Source: Novilysobacter selenitireducens (GTDB lineage: Bacteria; Pseudomonadota; Gammaproteobacteria; Xanthomonadales; Xanthomonadaceae). From it: DNA of 64,000 nt. A program made the position numbers and the translations under genes. Under the pieces are notes generated by a model. It was given only the letters and a program-made list of their open reading frames with translations. It had not been told where the DNA came from and made no database searches. Each line of letters begins with the position of its first letter. The first letter of the stretch is position 1. Where the stretch lies: positions 310,001 through 374,000 of the forward strand of contig NZ_JAINZW010000002.1 of the NCBI RefSeq assembly GCF_020026895.1, read 5' to 3'. Below, one piece after another: positions 25,436 to 40,736 of the stretch.

Positions 25436-28400
25436 ATGAAGAATGCGGCGTGGTGGTCGATCCTGCTGGTTCCGGGTCTCGCCTGGGCACAACCAGAGCC
25501 GCGGGTGCTGGATCGCTTCGACGACGCGTCACCGTGGCGCGTGGTCACCTCCGACCAGGTCAGCGGAACCATCCGGAAGGTGCAGGGCGACAAGGGCGGT
25601 GCCCTTTGCCTGGACTACGACTTCAACGGTGTTTCGGGCTATGCCGGCATCCAGCGCGACCTGCCGCTCGAGTACCCGACGGGCGACGGGTTCGACTACC
25701 GGTTCGACTACCGTCTGCGGGGTGCTTCGCCGGCCAACGACCTGCAGTTCAAGCTGGTCGACGCCAGCGGCGACAACGTCTGGTGGGTCAACCGCACGCG
25801 CGTGGATTTTCCCGCCGACTGGACGCCGGTGACCCACCGCAAGCGCCACATCAGCCGCGCCTGGGGTCCGGCCGAGGACCCGACCCTGCGGCGCAGCGCC
25901 AAGCTCGAGTTCACCGTCTACAACAGTGCCGGCGGTGCGGGTTCGGTGTGTTTCGACACGCTGACCTTCAGCCAGCGGGCGTTGCCTGATACACCGCCGC
26001 CGCGCCCGGTGGCGAGCGCCAGTGCGTCGCAACCGGCCGCCGCCGCACTCGCGGTCGACGGTGACGTGGCGACTGCGTGGCAGGCGGCAGCGGGTGGGCC
26101 CGTGACGTTTGAACTCGACCTGGGCCGGCTGCGCGAGTTCGGCGGGCTGCGCCTGGACTGGCTTGCAGGGCAGGGCGCGACGGGCTATCGGATCGAGTTG
26201 TCGGACGATGGCCGGGCATGGCGCCCGGTGCGCGAGATCACCGCCGGCAATGGCGGCCGCGATCTCATCGCGCTGCCCGAGTCGGAAGCGCGCCACGTGC
26301 GGCTGGTGCTGGAGGCGGGCGAGGGCGACACGTTTGGCCTGACGGAGGTGTCGATTGAACCGCTGGACTTTGCCGCGACGCCCAACGACTTCATCCGTTC
26401 GGTCGCCGCCGGCGCACCGCGCGGCCACTACCCACGCGGTTTCACCGGCGAGCAGCCGTACTGGACGGTGGTCGGCGTCGACGGTGGCACCGAGCAGGGC
26501 CTGGTGGGCGAGGACGGCGCGGTCGAGGTGGCACGCGGTGGATTCAGCGTCGAGCCGTTCGTGCTGGTCGATGGCGACCTGGTTACGTGGGCCGACGTCG
26601 AGACCCGGCAGACACTGCAGGACGGGTACCTGCCAATCCCGACTGTGCATTGGGCGCACCCGGGCTTCGCGCTGGACGTGACCGCATTCGCGCAGGGCAA
26701 GTCGGAGTCGTCGCGCCTGGTGACGCGCTACAGCCTCAAGAACACCGGCGATGTTGCCCGCGATTTCGAGCTGGTGCTGATGCTGCGTCCGCTGCAGGTC
26801 AACCCGCCGACGCAGTTCCTCAGCACGGTAGGCGGCGTCAGCCCGATCCATGCGCTGGAAGTCGGCACGCTGGAAGCGAAGGTGGCGGGCGAGCCGCGGG
26901 TCCGCATGGCCACGCCGGCCGACGCCGCGTTCGCCAGCGCGTTCGACAGCGGTCTGCCATTGGACCGCTTGGACGCGCCCGACAGCGCCCTCGACAGCCG
27001 GGTGGACGACACCACCGGCCTCGCCTCCGGTGCATGGCGCTACCGCGTGCGGCTGGCACCTGGCGAGACGCGCGAGTTCGCCTGGCAAGCTCCGCTCACC
27101 GGCGTTCTCGACGAGGCGCCGCTGGATGCGGAGGCGGCGCAGGCAGCGGTGGCGGAGGACTGGCATGGCCGGCTCGATCGCGTTCGCATCGACGTGCCCA
27201 GGGACGGCCGCAAGCTCGTCGACACCCTGCGCACGGCTTTGGCGCACATGCTGATCAGTCGCGAGGGCCCGCGCCTGCAGCCGGGCACGCGCTCGTACTC
27301 GCGCGCGTGGATCCGCGACGGCGCGATGATCGCGGAAGGCCTGTTGCGGATGGGGCGGGAGGACGTCGCCGAGGACTTCCTGCGCTGGTACGCGCCCTAC
27401 CAGTTCGACAACGGCAAGGTGCCGTGCTGCGTAGACGACCGCGGCAGCGACCCGGTGCCAGAGAACGACAGCCACGGCGAGCTGGTCTACACCGTCGCCG
27501 AAATCTACCGCTACACGCGCGACCGCGAGCTGCTGGAGGACATGTGGCCCCATGTCGCCGGCGCCGTGGCGTACATGGACGAACTGCGGCTGAGCGAACG
27601 GACCGACGCGAACCGCGCCGTCAACCCGGCCTTTTACGGAATGATGCCGGCGTCGATCAGCCACGAGGGGTATTCGGCCAAGCCGATGCACTCCTATTGG
27701 GACAACTTCTGGACGCTGCGCGGGTACAAGGATGCGGTTCTGGTGGCCCAGTGGCTGGGTCGGGACGAAGATGCGGAGCGGTTTGCGGCGTCGCGCGACC
27801 AGTTCCGCAGCGACCTGATGGCCTCGCTGCGGGCGGCGACGGCGCAGCACGGCATCGACTACCTGCCCGGCGCGGCGGAGCTGGGTGATTTCGATCCCAC
27901 CTCCACGACCATCGCGCTGGCTCCCGGTGGCGAGCAGGCGTGGCTGCCGCAGGACCTGCTCGACAACACGTTCCAGCGCTACTGGCGGGAGTTCGTGGCG
28001 CGCCGCGAGGGCACGCGCGAGTGGAAGGACTACACGCCGTACGAGCTGCGCAACGTCGGTGCGTTCGTGCGCCTCGGCTGGCGCGACCGCGCCCACGAGG
28101 CGCTGGACTTCTTCTTCGGCGACCAGCAGCCGCGAGGCTGGAACCAGTGGGCGGAGGTCGTGTCACGCACGCCGCGCAAGCCCTTCTTCGTCGGCGACCT
28201 GCCGCATGCGTGGGTCGAGTCGGATTACGTGCGTTCGGCACTGGAGATGTTCGCGTACGTGCGTGATGGCGAGGACGGTGCCGATGACGACGCGCTGGTC
28301 CTGGCCGCGGGCGTACCCCGGGACTGGCTGGCGGGCGAGGGCATCGCGGTGGCGGGCCTGCGCACGGCGTACGGCGAGCTCGACTACCGGCTGCGGCGTG

Positions 28401-28579
28401 ATGCCGACGGTTCGCTGCGGCTGTCGATCGGTGGGGGGTTGCGGGTACCGGATGGCGGCGTGGTGGTGCAGCCGCCGGGAGAGTGGGCTGGCGAGGTGGA
28501 CGTCGCGAGCGGCGAGGCGGCCTGGGTTGATGGCGAGCTGCGGATCGAACGGCTGCCGGCGGAGGTCAGGGTTCGCTGA
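25436..28579 (+). CDS. Exported multidomain six-hairpin glycosidase-like protein, unassigned family
   Basis: Protein of 1047 residues with a signal peptide (MKNAAWWSILLVPGLAWAQ). Order of parts as I read it: residues about 20-180, a galactose-binding-like domain (SGYAGIQRDLPLEYPTG); about 185-310, an F5/8C (discoidin) domain; about 310-600, a beta-sandwich; about 600-940, a probable (alpha/alpha)6 barrel with RAWIRDGAMIAEGLLRMG, ENDSHGELVYTVAEIYRYTR and RGWNQWAEVV; and a C-terminal beta domain. The Asp of WIRDGAM and the Glu of NQWAEVV stand where GH15/GH63-like enzymes have catalytic acids, but I cannot place it in a numbered family. It is in line with the ABC permeases (5-bp gap), so it probably trims the same oligosaccharide in the periplasm. 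The ATG at 25436 has GAAGG just upstream. Confidence 0.8.
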   Translation: MKNAAWWSILLVPGLAWAQPEPRVLDRFDDASPWRVVTSDQVSGTIRKVQGDKGGALCLDYDFNGVSGYAGIQRDLPLEYPTGDGFDYRFDYRLRGASPANDLQFKLVDASGDNVWWVNRTRVDFPADWTPVTHRKRHISRAWGPAEDPTLRRSAKLEFTVYNSAGGAGSVCFDTLTFSQRALPDTPPPRPVASASASQPAAAALAVDGDVATAWQAAAGGPVTFELDLGRLREFGGLRLDWLAGQGATGYRIELSDDGRAWRPVREITAGNGGRDLIALPESEARHVRLVLEAGEGDTFGLTEVSIEPLDFAATPNDFIRSVAAGAPRGHYPRGFTGEQPYWTVVGVDGGTEQGLVGEDGAVEVARGGFSVEPFVLVDGDLVTWADVETRQTLQDGYLPIPTVHWAHPGFALDVTAFAQGKSESSRLVTRYSLKNTGDVARDFELVLMLRPLQVNPPTQFLSTVGGVSPIHALEVGTLEAKVAGEPRVRMATPADAAFASAFDSGLPLDRLDAPDSALDSRVDDTTGLASGAWRYRVRLAPGETREFAWQAPLTGVLDEAPLDAEAAQAAVAEDWHGRLDRVRIDVPRDGRKLVDTLRTALAHMLISREGPRLQPGTRSYSRAWIRDGAMIAEGLLRMGREDVAEDFLRWYAPYQFDNGKVPCCVDDRGSDPVPENDSHGELVYTVAEIYRYTRDRELLEDMWPHVAGAVAYMDELRLSERTDANRAVNPAFYGMMPASISHEGYSAKPMHSYWDNFWTLRGYKDAVLVAQWLGRDEDAERFAASRDQFRSDLMASLRAATAQHGIDYLPGAAELGDFDPTSTTIALAPGGEQAWLPQDLLDNTFQRYWREFVARREGTREWKDYTPYELRNVGAFVRLGWRDRAHEALDFFFGDQQPRGWNQWAEVVSRTPRKPFFVGDLPHAWVESDYVRSALEMFAYVRDGEDGADDDALVLAAGVPRDWLAGEGIAVAGLRTAYGELDYRLRRDADGSLRLSIGGGLRVPDGGVVVQPPGEWAGEVDVASGEAAWVDGELRIERLPAEVRVR

Positions 28580-28684
28580 GGTTCCCTGTCGCGATCCAGC
28601 CCTCCTCTGAAAGAACCAGGCCGGCGAAGTTGCTGCGCGAAGGGCCTGCGGGTTATCACGCCTATCAAGAGCACCCCTCCCCAA

Positions 28685-28708
28685 CCCTCCCCTGCAAGCA
28701 GGGGAGGG
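28685..28708. repeat. Palindromic repeat, CCCTCCCC type
   Basis: CCCTCCCCTGC and its exact inverse GCAGGGGAGGG are separated by AA. It sits between the convergent glycosidase-like gene and the beta-glucosidase, preceded by a CCCCTCCCCAACC tail. It belongs with the C/G-rich palindromes at 40737, 40888 and 49890 and could also act as a terminator hairpin. Confidence 0.7.
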
Positions 28709-28729
28709 GGCTATCGCTTCCGCGGCGTC

Positions 28730-30088
28730 TCAGTACGGCAGCGGTTCGTCCAGCGACGCGCCGTGGCTGGCGATCACCTTCGAGTACCAGCGGGCACTGT
28801 CCTTGGGCGTGCGTTCCTGGGTGCCGTAGTTGACGTGCACCATGCCGAAGCGCTTGGAGTAGCCCAGCGACCACTCCAGGTTGTCCAGCAGCGACCACAG
28901 CATGTAGCCGCGGATGTCGCAGCCGGCCTGGATGGCGTCGTGCACGGCGCCGATGTGCTTTTGCAGGTAGTCCATGCGGAGCGGGTCGCGAACTCGCCCG
29001 CCCTCGGCCACCGGCGGGTCGAAGAACGCCGCCCCGTTCTCGGTGATGTACATGGGGATGTCGCCGTAGCGCTCCTTCACCCACACCAGCAGGTCGGTCA
29101 GGCCCTTCGGGTACACCTCCCAGCCGGTCTCGGTGTAGGTGCCCAGCGGCTGTCGCACCGCGCCGGCCTTCAGCGGGTAGCTGTCGTTGGCCTGGGTGAC
29201 GCTGCGGGTGTAGTAGTTGATGCCGATGAAGTCGAGCTGCTGGCGGATCAGCTCGAGATCGGCCGCCGCCCAGTCCGGCCACGCATCGCCGAAGATCTCC
29301 TTGAGTTCCGGCGGATAGCGGCCGAGCAGGGCGGGGTCGAGGTATTGCTCGTTCATGTAGGCGTGCGCGCGCTTCGTCGCGGCCGTGTCCTCGGCCGAGT
29401 CGCTGGCCGGGTACTTGGGCTCGATGTTCACCACCAGCCCGATTTCGTGCTTGCCGATGTCGCGGTAGGCCTTTACTGCAGCGCCGTGGGCGCGCATCAG
29501 GTTGTGGCTGGCGATCGGCGTCTCGTACTTGCTGCGGTGGCCCGGTGCCAGCGCGCCGTGCAGGTAGCCGCCGTCGGTGATCACCCACGGCTCGTTGAGC
29601 GTGACCCACTTCTTCACCCGGCCGTCGAGGGCGCGGTACATCGTCGAGCCGTATTCGGCGAACCAGTCCGCGCTGTCCCGGTTGAGCCAACCGCCGCGAT
29701 CCTCGAGCGCTGCCGGCAGGTCCCAGTGATAGAGGGTCAGCAGCGGCTCGATGCCGTTTTCCAGCAACTCGTCGACCAGCCGCGAATAGAAGTCGACGCC
29801 GGCCTGGTTGACGCGCCCCGTGCCCTCGGGGTGGATGCGCGACCACGACACGCTGAAGCGGTAGGCCTGCAGGCCGAGCTCGCGCATCAGCTTCACGTCG
29901 TCCTTCCAGCGGCGGTAGTGGTCGCAGGCGACATCGCCGGTGTCGCCATTGAGCGTCATGCCCGGGGTGTGCGCGAAGCGGGTCCAGATGCTGGGCCCCG
30001 CGCCGTCGGCCATCGGCGAGCCTTCGATCTGGTGCGCGGCCGTGGCGGCCCCCCAGAGGAATCCGTCGGGAAAGGTGCGCTGGCTCAT
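28730..30088 (-). CDS. GH1 beta-glucosidase
   Basis: Family 1 glycoside hydrolase of 452 residues, no signal peptide, so cytoplasmic. The opening FPDGFLWGAATAAHQIEG is the family N-terminal signature; the acid/base Glu166 is in TLNEPW and the nucleophile Glu350 in YITENGAAF. It would cleave imported beta-linked oligosaccharides to glucose. The start ATG at 30086-30088 matches the family N-terminus; an in-frame extension running into the upstream ATPase gene is discarded. It is divergent from the ABC ATPase gene, with the palindrome TGTAAACGGTTACA in the shared 171-bp promoter region, so both are likely under the local LacI-type repressor. Confidence 0.95.
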   Translation of the reverse strand: MSQRTFPDGFLWGAATAAHQIEGSPMADGAGPSIWTRFAHTPGMTLNGDTGDVACDHYRRWKDDVKLMRELGLQAYRFSVSWSRIHPEGTGRVNQAGVDFYSRLVDELLENGIEPLLTLYHWDLPAALEDRGGWLNRDSADWFAEYGSTMYRALDGRVKKWVTLNEPWVITDGGYLHGALAPGHRSKYETPIASHNLMRAHGAAVKAYRDIGKHEIGLVVNIEPKYPASDSAEDTAATKRAHAYMNEQYLDPALLGRYPPELKEIFGDAWPDWAAADLELIRQQLDFIGINYYTRSVTQANDSYPLKAGAVRQPLGTYTETGWEVYPKGLTDLLVWVKERYGDIPMYITENGAAFFDPPVAEGGRVRDPLRMDYLQKHIGAVHDAIQAGCDIRGYMLWSLLDNLEWSLGYSKRFGMVHVNYGTQERTPKDSARWYSKVIASHGASLDEPLPY

Positions 30089-30135
30089 TCGAAGGGGCCT
30101 CCTGCGGGGCGGTGGGCCGCGTGGCGGATGCGGCA

Positions 30136-30149
30136 TGTAAACGGTTACA
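30136..30149. promoter_or_regulatory. LacI-family operator in the bgl/ABC-ATPase divergent promoter
   Basis: TGTAAACGGTTACA, the best of three related palindromes in the locus (flanking A and T extend it to 16 bp). It lies 47 bp before the beta-glucosidase start and 110 bp before the ATPase start, in their shared upstream region. Confidence 0.7.
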
Positions 30150-30259
30150 TTGCAGGATAGCGGAGCCTGTCGGCAATTGCATCGCGCCCCTCGACCGTCC
30201 GTATGATCGGGCGGTGGCGCGGCCGCCGGGCCGCCCGCCACGCCCCACCCGGAGAGTGC

Positions 30260-31360
30260 ATGGCCAAGGTCATCCTGGAGCGCTTGCGCAAGGTCTATCC
30301 CAACGACGTGGTGGGCGTGGACGACGCCACCTTCGAGGTCGCCGACGGCGAGCTGCTGGTGCTGGTGGGGCCGTCGGGCTGCGGAAAGTCCACGCTGCTG
30401 CGAATGATCGCCGGCCTTGAGTCGATCACCTCGGGCACGCTGCGCATCGGCGACCGGGTGGTCAACGACGTGCCGCCGAAGGACCGGGACATCGCGATGG
30501 TGTTCCAGAGCTACGCGCTGTACCCGCACATGACCGTGGCCGAGAACCTGGGCTTCGCGCTGAAGTTGCGTGGCCACGACAAGGCGGCCGTCGCCGCCCG
30601 CGTGCGTGAGGCGGCGGCGGTGCTCGAACTGGACGCGCTGCTGGCCCGCAAGCCGGCGGCGCTGTCGGGCGGCCAGCGCCAGCGCGTGGCGCTGGGTAGG
30701 GCGCTGGTGCGGCACCCGCAGGTGTTCCTGCTGGACGAGCCGCTGTCCAACCTCGATGCCAAGCTGCGCGGCGGCATGCGTGTGGAGATCGCGCGGCTGC
30801 ACCGCCAGCTGGGCGCAACGATGGTCTATGTCACCCACGACCAGATCGAGGCGATGACGCTCGGCCAGCGCATCGTGGTGCTGCGCGACGGCCGCATCCA
30901 GCAGATCGACACGCCGATGGCGCTGTACGAACGCCCGGCCAACCTGTTCGTCGCCACGTTCCTGGGCAGCCCCGGCATGAACGTGCTGCGCGGTCGCCTG
31001 GAGCAGGCGGACGGCTTGCGTCTGGTGACGGGCGGCGACAGCGTCCCGGTAGACCTGACCTCCGCCGGCTTGGACGTGGATGCGGCGTGGCTGGGGCGCG
31101 ACGTCGCGCTGGGCATCCGGCCCGAGCACCTGCAGCCGAAACCGGACGGGCAGGGTGCCGCACTGGCGCCCACGGTTGAAGTGGTCGAGCCGGTGGGCAA
31201 CGAGGTTTTCGTGAACCTTCGCCACGGGGATGCCGGCCTGGTGGCCCGCTGCCCACCGCAGGTGCTGCCGACCCCGGGCGAGACGCTGCCGCTTGGGCTG
31301 CCGCCGGGGTGCGTGCATGTCTTCGAGGCCGATGGCGAGGGGCGGCGGCTGTCTGCGTGA
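30260..31360 (+). CDS. Sugar ABC transporter ATPase, MsmK/UgpC type
   Basis: Cytoplasmic ATPase of 366 residues powering carbohydrate import. Walker A GPSGCGKST is at residues 37-45, the ABC signature LSGGQ at 135-139 and Walker B FLLDEPLSNLD near 155-165, followed by the C-terminal regulatory TOBE/OB domain typical of MalK/UgpC/MsmK (GIRPEHLQ). The ATG at 30260 has GGAGAG eight bases upstream. It is separated from its probable permeases by two enzyme genes and faces away from the beta-glucosidase gene. MsmK-type ATPases often serve several importers, so it may not be dedicated to this one; no other ATPase of this class is in the window. Confidence 0.94.
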   Translation: MAKVILERLRKVYPNDVVGVDDATFEVADGELLVLVGPSGCGKSTLLRMIAGLESITSGTLRIGDRVVNDVPPKDRDIAMVFQSYALYPHMTVAENLGFALKLRGHDKAAVAARVREAAAVLELDALLARKPAALSGGQRQRVALGRALVRHPQVFLLDEPLSNLDAKLRGGMRVEIARLHRQLGATMVYVTHDQIEAMTLGQRIVVLRDGRIQQIDTPMALYERPANLFVATFLGSPGMNVLRGRLEQADGLRLVTGGDSVPVDLTSAGLDVDAAWLGRDVALGIRPEHLQPKPDGQGAALAPTVEVVEPVGNEVFVNLRHGDAGLVARCPPQVLPTPGETLPLGLPPGCVHVFEADGEGRRLSA

Positions 31361-31425
31361 CCGACACCCCGCGCGGGTCGTCCATGGCCGTTCCACTGCG
31401 GCCTGTAGCCGCGCCGGAGCCCCGC

Positions 31426-31431
31426 TATACT
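31426..31431 (+). promoter_or_regulatory. Candidate -10 element before smc
   Basis: TATACT (5 of 6 to TATAAT) in the 195-bp gap between the ABC ATPase and smc. The -35 region is poor, so the site is judged on the -10 alone. It would drive smc-zipA-ligA with a long leader of about 120 bases. Confidence 0.4.
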
Positions 31432-31555
31432 CGCTGGACCGCGCAGCCGTCCGGCCGCGTTCCGCCTAGATAATTCAACATCTTGCGCGGCTAATTTCGA
31501 GTCGTTTCGCAATCAATCGGTGCGCCCGCGGGCGCGCCAGGGGCCCGTCCGCCGC

Positions 31556-35059
<3,504 letters not shown>

Positions 35060-35159
35060 GGTCCACCACGCTCCGACTAAGGCGGAAGGCTTTGCGCCTT
35101 TCGCCCGCATTGCGGACAATCGCCCGTCACCTTATTGCACGGCCCTCCAGGAGACCCCG

Positions 35160-38322
<3,163 letters not shown>

Positions 38323-38333
38323 CCCCGTGCCCC

Positions 38334-38414
38334 CTGTAGGAGCGGCTTCAGCCGCGATCGAATGCCGGTACGCGCGGCCTAATTTCACAATCTCGGCTGA
38401 AGCCGCTCCTACAA
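38334..38414. repeat. Inverted pair of TGTAGGAGCG-type REP sequences
   Basis: Left arm CTGTAGGAGCGGCTTCAGCC starts at 38334; the right arm, about 38390-38414, is its inverse (GGCTGAAGCCGCTCCTACA). A 35-base AT-richer spacer lies between. The right arm's trailing AAAGG falls about 9 bp before the epmA start and may serve as its ribosome-binding site. Confidence 0.9.
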
Positions 38415-38426
38415 AGGCCCGGCTCG

Positions 38427-39407
38427 ATGCCCATTGACTGGCAGCCCTCCGCATCGTTCGACGCCCTGCGCCTGCGCGCGGCGCTCAATGCCCGTATCCG
38501 CGCCTTCTTCGAAGCGCGCGGCGTGGTCGAGGTCGAAACCCCGGTGATGTCGCTCGCCGGCAATACCGATCCGAACATCGCGTCCTTCTCCTTGGAGTTC
38601 TCCGGCCGCACGGATGGGGCGTCGCGCACGCGCTGGCTGCGAACCTCGCCCGAGTACCCGCTCAAGCGCCTGCTGGCGGCGGGGTTCGGTGACTGCTACG
38701 AGCTCGGCCGGGTGTTCCGCGATGGCGAGGCCGGCGGTCGCCACAACCCCGAGTTCACCATGCTGGAGTGGTACCGGCTCGGCTGGGACCACCATCGGCT
38801 GGTCGATGAGACCGTAGAGCTGATCCGGCAGGCCTTGGCGCTGGTTGATCGCAGCGCCACCCTGGAGCGCGTTCGCTATCGCGACCTCTACCGCCGGGAA
38901 CTCGGCCTCGACCCGATGACCGCGTCCGACGAGTCGCTGCTCGATGCACTCGGCGATGTCGTCATCGACCCGGCCGGGCTGACCCGCGACGACTGGCTCG
39001 ACCTGCTGATGACCCACCGGTTGCAGCCGGCGTTCCCGGTCGACCGGATGACCGCCGTGACCGACTACCCCGCCAGCCAGTGCGCGCTCGCCCGCATCGC
39101 GCCGGACGAGGACGGCACCCCGGTGGCGCAGCGCTTCGAGCTTTATCTCGGTCCGCTGGAGCTGGCCAACGGCTACCACGAGCTGTCCGACGCGGCGGAG
39201 CAGGGGGCCCGGTTCGACCGCGACCGCGCGGTGCGTGGATCGCGCGGGGACGCCGTCCCGCCCCGTGACGACCGCCTGCTGGGTGCGCTTGCATCGGGTT
39301 TCCCCGACTGCGCGGGCGTTGCGCTCGGCGTGGACCGCCTGCTGATGGCGATGCTCGGGACCAACCGCATCGCCGACGTGCTCGCCTTCGACTTCGCCCG
39401 CGCCTAA
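38427..39407 (+). CDS. epmA: EF-P lysine lysyltransferase EpmA (GenX/PoxA)
   Basis: Class II lysyl-tRNA synthetase paralogue of 326 residues without the anticodon-binding domain. It activates (R)-beta-lysine and attaches it to a lysine of elongation factor P. Recognisable stretches: RAFFEARGVVEVETPVMSLA, LRTSPEYPLKRLLAAGFGDC, ELGRVFRDGEAGGRHNPEFT (motif 2) and GVALGVDRLLMAML (motif 3). The ATG at 38427 gives MPIDWQPSASFDALR, a normal family start. It sits between REP clusters, apart from the epmB and efp genes it works with, which are not in this window. Confidence 0.95.
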   Translation: MPIDWQPSASFDALRLRAALNARIRAFFEARGVVEVETPVMSLAGNTDPNIASFSLEFSGRTDGASRTRWLRTSPEYPLKRLLAAGFGDCYELGRVFRDGEAGGRHNPEFTMLEWYRLGWDHHRLVDETVELIRQALALVDRSATLERVRYRDLYRRELGLDPMTASDESLLDALGDVVIDPAGLTRDDWLDLLMTHRLQPAFPVDRMTAVTDYPASQCALARIAPDEDGTPVAQRFELYLGPLELANGYHELSDAAEQGARFDRDRAVRGSRGDAVPPRDDRLLGALASGFPDCAGVALGVDRLLMAMLGTNRIADVLAFDFARA

Positions 39408-39416
39408 TCCCTGTTT

Positions 39417-39595
39417 CTGTAGGAGCGGCTTCAGCCGCGATCCCGCACCCGACCTCCTGTAGGAGCGACGTGAGTCGCGACCGGGAGTGGGATGCCTGCG
39501 ACGGCAACCGCCAGCAACGATCGCGACTTACGCCGCTCCTACAGTCGACGCCCGGGATTTCGGCAGCAGGCATCGCGGCTGAAGCCGCTCCTACA
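39417..39595. repeat. Two nested inverted REP pairs
   Basis: The outer pair (39417-39442 and 39572-39595) is of the GGCTTCAGCC subtype; the inner pair (39457-39482 and 39519-39544) is of the GACGTGAGTC subtype. All four share the TGTAGGAGCG edge. This gives a concentric hairpin-in-hairpin occupying the whole epmA-mtnA gap. Confidence 0.9.
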
Positions 39596-39605
39596 ACGCT
39601 GCGGA

Positions 39606-39611
39606 TAGAAT
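39606..39611 (+). promoter_or_regulatory. -10-like hexamer placed for a leaderless transcript
   Basis: TAGAAT (5 of 6 to TATAAT) ends six bases before the mtnA ATG at 39618; CGCCGG between them is not a ribosome-binding site. Same geometry as at 3353 and 10142. The DNA just upstream is the REP cluster, so any -35 element would lie in repeat sequence. Confidence 0.5.
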
Positions 39612-39617
39612 CGCCGG

Positions 39618-40673
39618 ATGACCGACACCTTCGATTTCGACCGTTACGACCGCGTCCGCCCGATCCGCTGGACCGGTGATGCCTTGGAACTGCTCGACCA
39701 GCGGAAGCTGCCTTTCATCGTCGAATACGTTCGCTGTGAAACCAGCGACGAGGTGGCCGAGGCCATCCATGCGTTGACCGTGCGTGGTGCACCGGCGATC
39801 GGAATTGCGGCGGCGTGGGGCGTGGTGCTGGCCGCACGCGACGTGCAGGCGGCGAGCGGCGCAGAAGCGGCTGCCGCACTGGAGCCCGCCATGCAGCGCC
39901 TCAATGCGGCACGCCCGACCGCGGTCAACCTGGCTTGGGCGCTGGCGCGCATGCGCCGGGTGCTGGCATCGGCCGGCGCCGACTGGTACGAAGTGATCGA
40001 GCGCGAGGCCCACGCCATCGCCGCCGAGGACCTGGCAGCCAACCGGCGCATGGGCGCACTGGGCGCCGCGTTGATAGGCGAGGGCAGTGGGGTGATGACC
40101 CATTGCAACACCGGGTCACTGGCGACGGCCGGCTTCGGCACCGCGCTGGGGGTGATTCGCGCCGGCGTCGCGCAGGGCCGCATCGGCAAGGTGTATGCCG
40201 GCGAGACGCGGCCGTGGCTGCAGGGCGCGCGGCTGACGGCCTGGGAGCTGCAGCAGGACGGCATTCAGCCGACGCTGATCGCCGATGCGGCCGCCTCGCA
40301 CCTGATGAAGACCGGTGCGGTGCAATGGGTGGTGGTCGGCGCCGACCGCATCTGCGCCAATGGCGACACCGCCAACAAGATCGGCACCTACCAGCTGGCG
40401 CTGGCAGCGAAACACCACGGTGTGAAGTTCATGGTGGCCGCGCCGTCGTCCACGGTCGACATGGAAACCCCCGACGGCGATGCCATCGAGATCGAGGAGC
40501 GTGACCCGGGCGAGCTGTTCGGCGTCGGCACGGTGCGCACCGCGGCCGAACAGATCGCGGCCTGGAACCCGGTGTTCGACGTGACCCCGCACACGCTGAT
40601 CGATGCGATCGTCACCGAGCGCGGCGTCATCGAGCAGCCGGACGAGGCGAAGATGCGGGCGGCGTTCGGCTGA
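39618..40673 (+). CDS. mtnA: S-methyl-5-thioribose-1-phosphate isomerase
   Basis: Methionine-salvage enzyme of 351 residues that converts methylthioribose-1-phosphate to methylthioribulose-1-phosphate. It shows the eIF2B-like fold: [20 protein letters not shown] at about residues 53-72, catalytic Cys163 in [13 protein letters not shown] and catalytic Asp243 in [17 protein letters not shown], ending with [20 protein letters not shown] and [16 protein letters not shown]. All key residues are present. The ATG at 39618 fits the family and the -10-like hexamer placed six bases before it. No other salvage gene is adjacent. Confidence 0.96.
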   Translation: MTDTFDFDRYDRVRPIRWTGDALELLDQRKLPFIVEYVRCETSDEVAEAIHALTVRGAPAIGIAAAWGVVLAARDVQAASGAEAAAALEPAMQRLNAARPTAVNLAWALARMRRVLASAGADWYEVIEREAHAIAAEDLAANRRMGALGAALIGEGSGVMTHCNTGSLATAGFGTALGVIRAGVAQGRIGKVYAGETRPWLQGARLTAWELQQDGIQPTLIADAAASHLMKTGAVQWVVVGADRICANGDTANKIGTYQLALAAKHHGVKFMVAAPSSTVDMETPDGDAIEIEERDPGELFGVGTVRTAAEQIAAWNPVFDVTPHTLIDAIVTERGVIEQPDEAKMRAAFG

Positions 40674-40736
40674 TCTTCGTGCCACAAATGGATGCGGATC
40701 GGCACGAGACGATCTCTAGCAGAGAAGCTGCCTGAG

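Noticed and set aside
25529-28096. A long minus-strand frame opposite the 1047-residue glycosidase-like gene
   Set aside because: Translation has no recognisable family, and the plus-strand frame has a signal peptide, domains and tight coupling to the permeases.
31361-31555. A tRNA or small RNA gene before smc
   Set aside because: No cloverleaf with a T-loop GTTCRA or a CCA end could be built; only a -10-like TATACT stood out.
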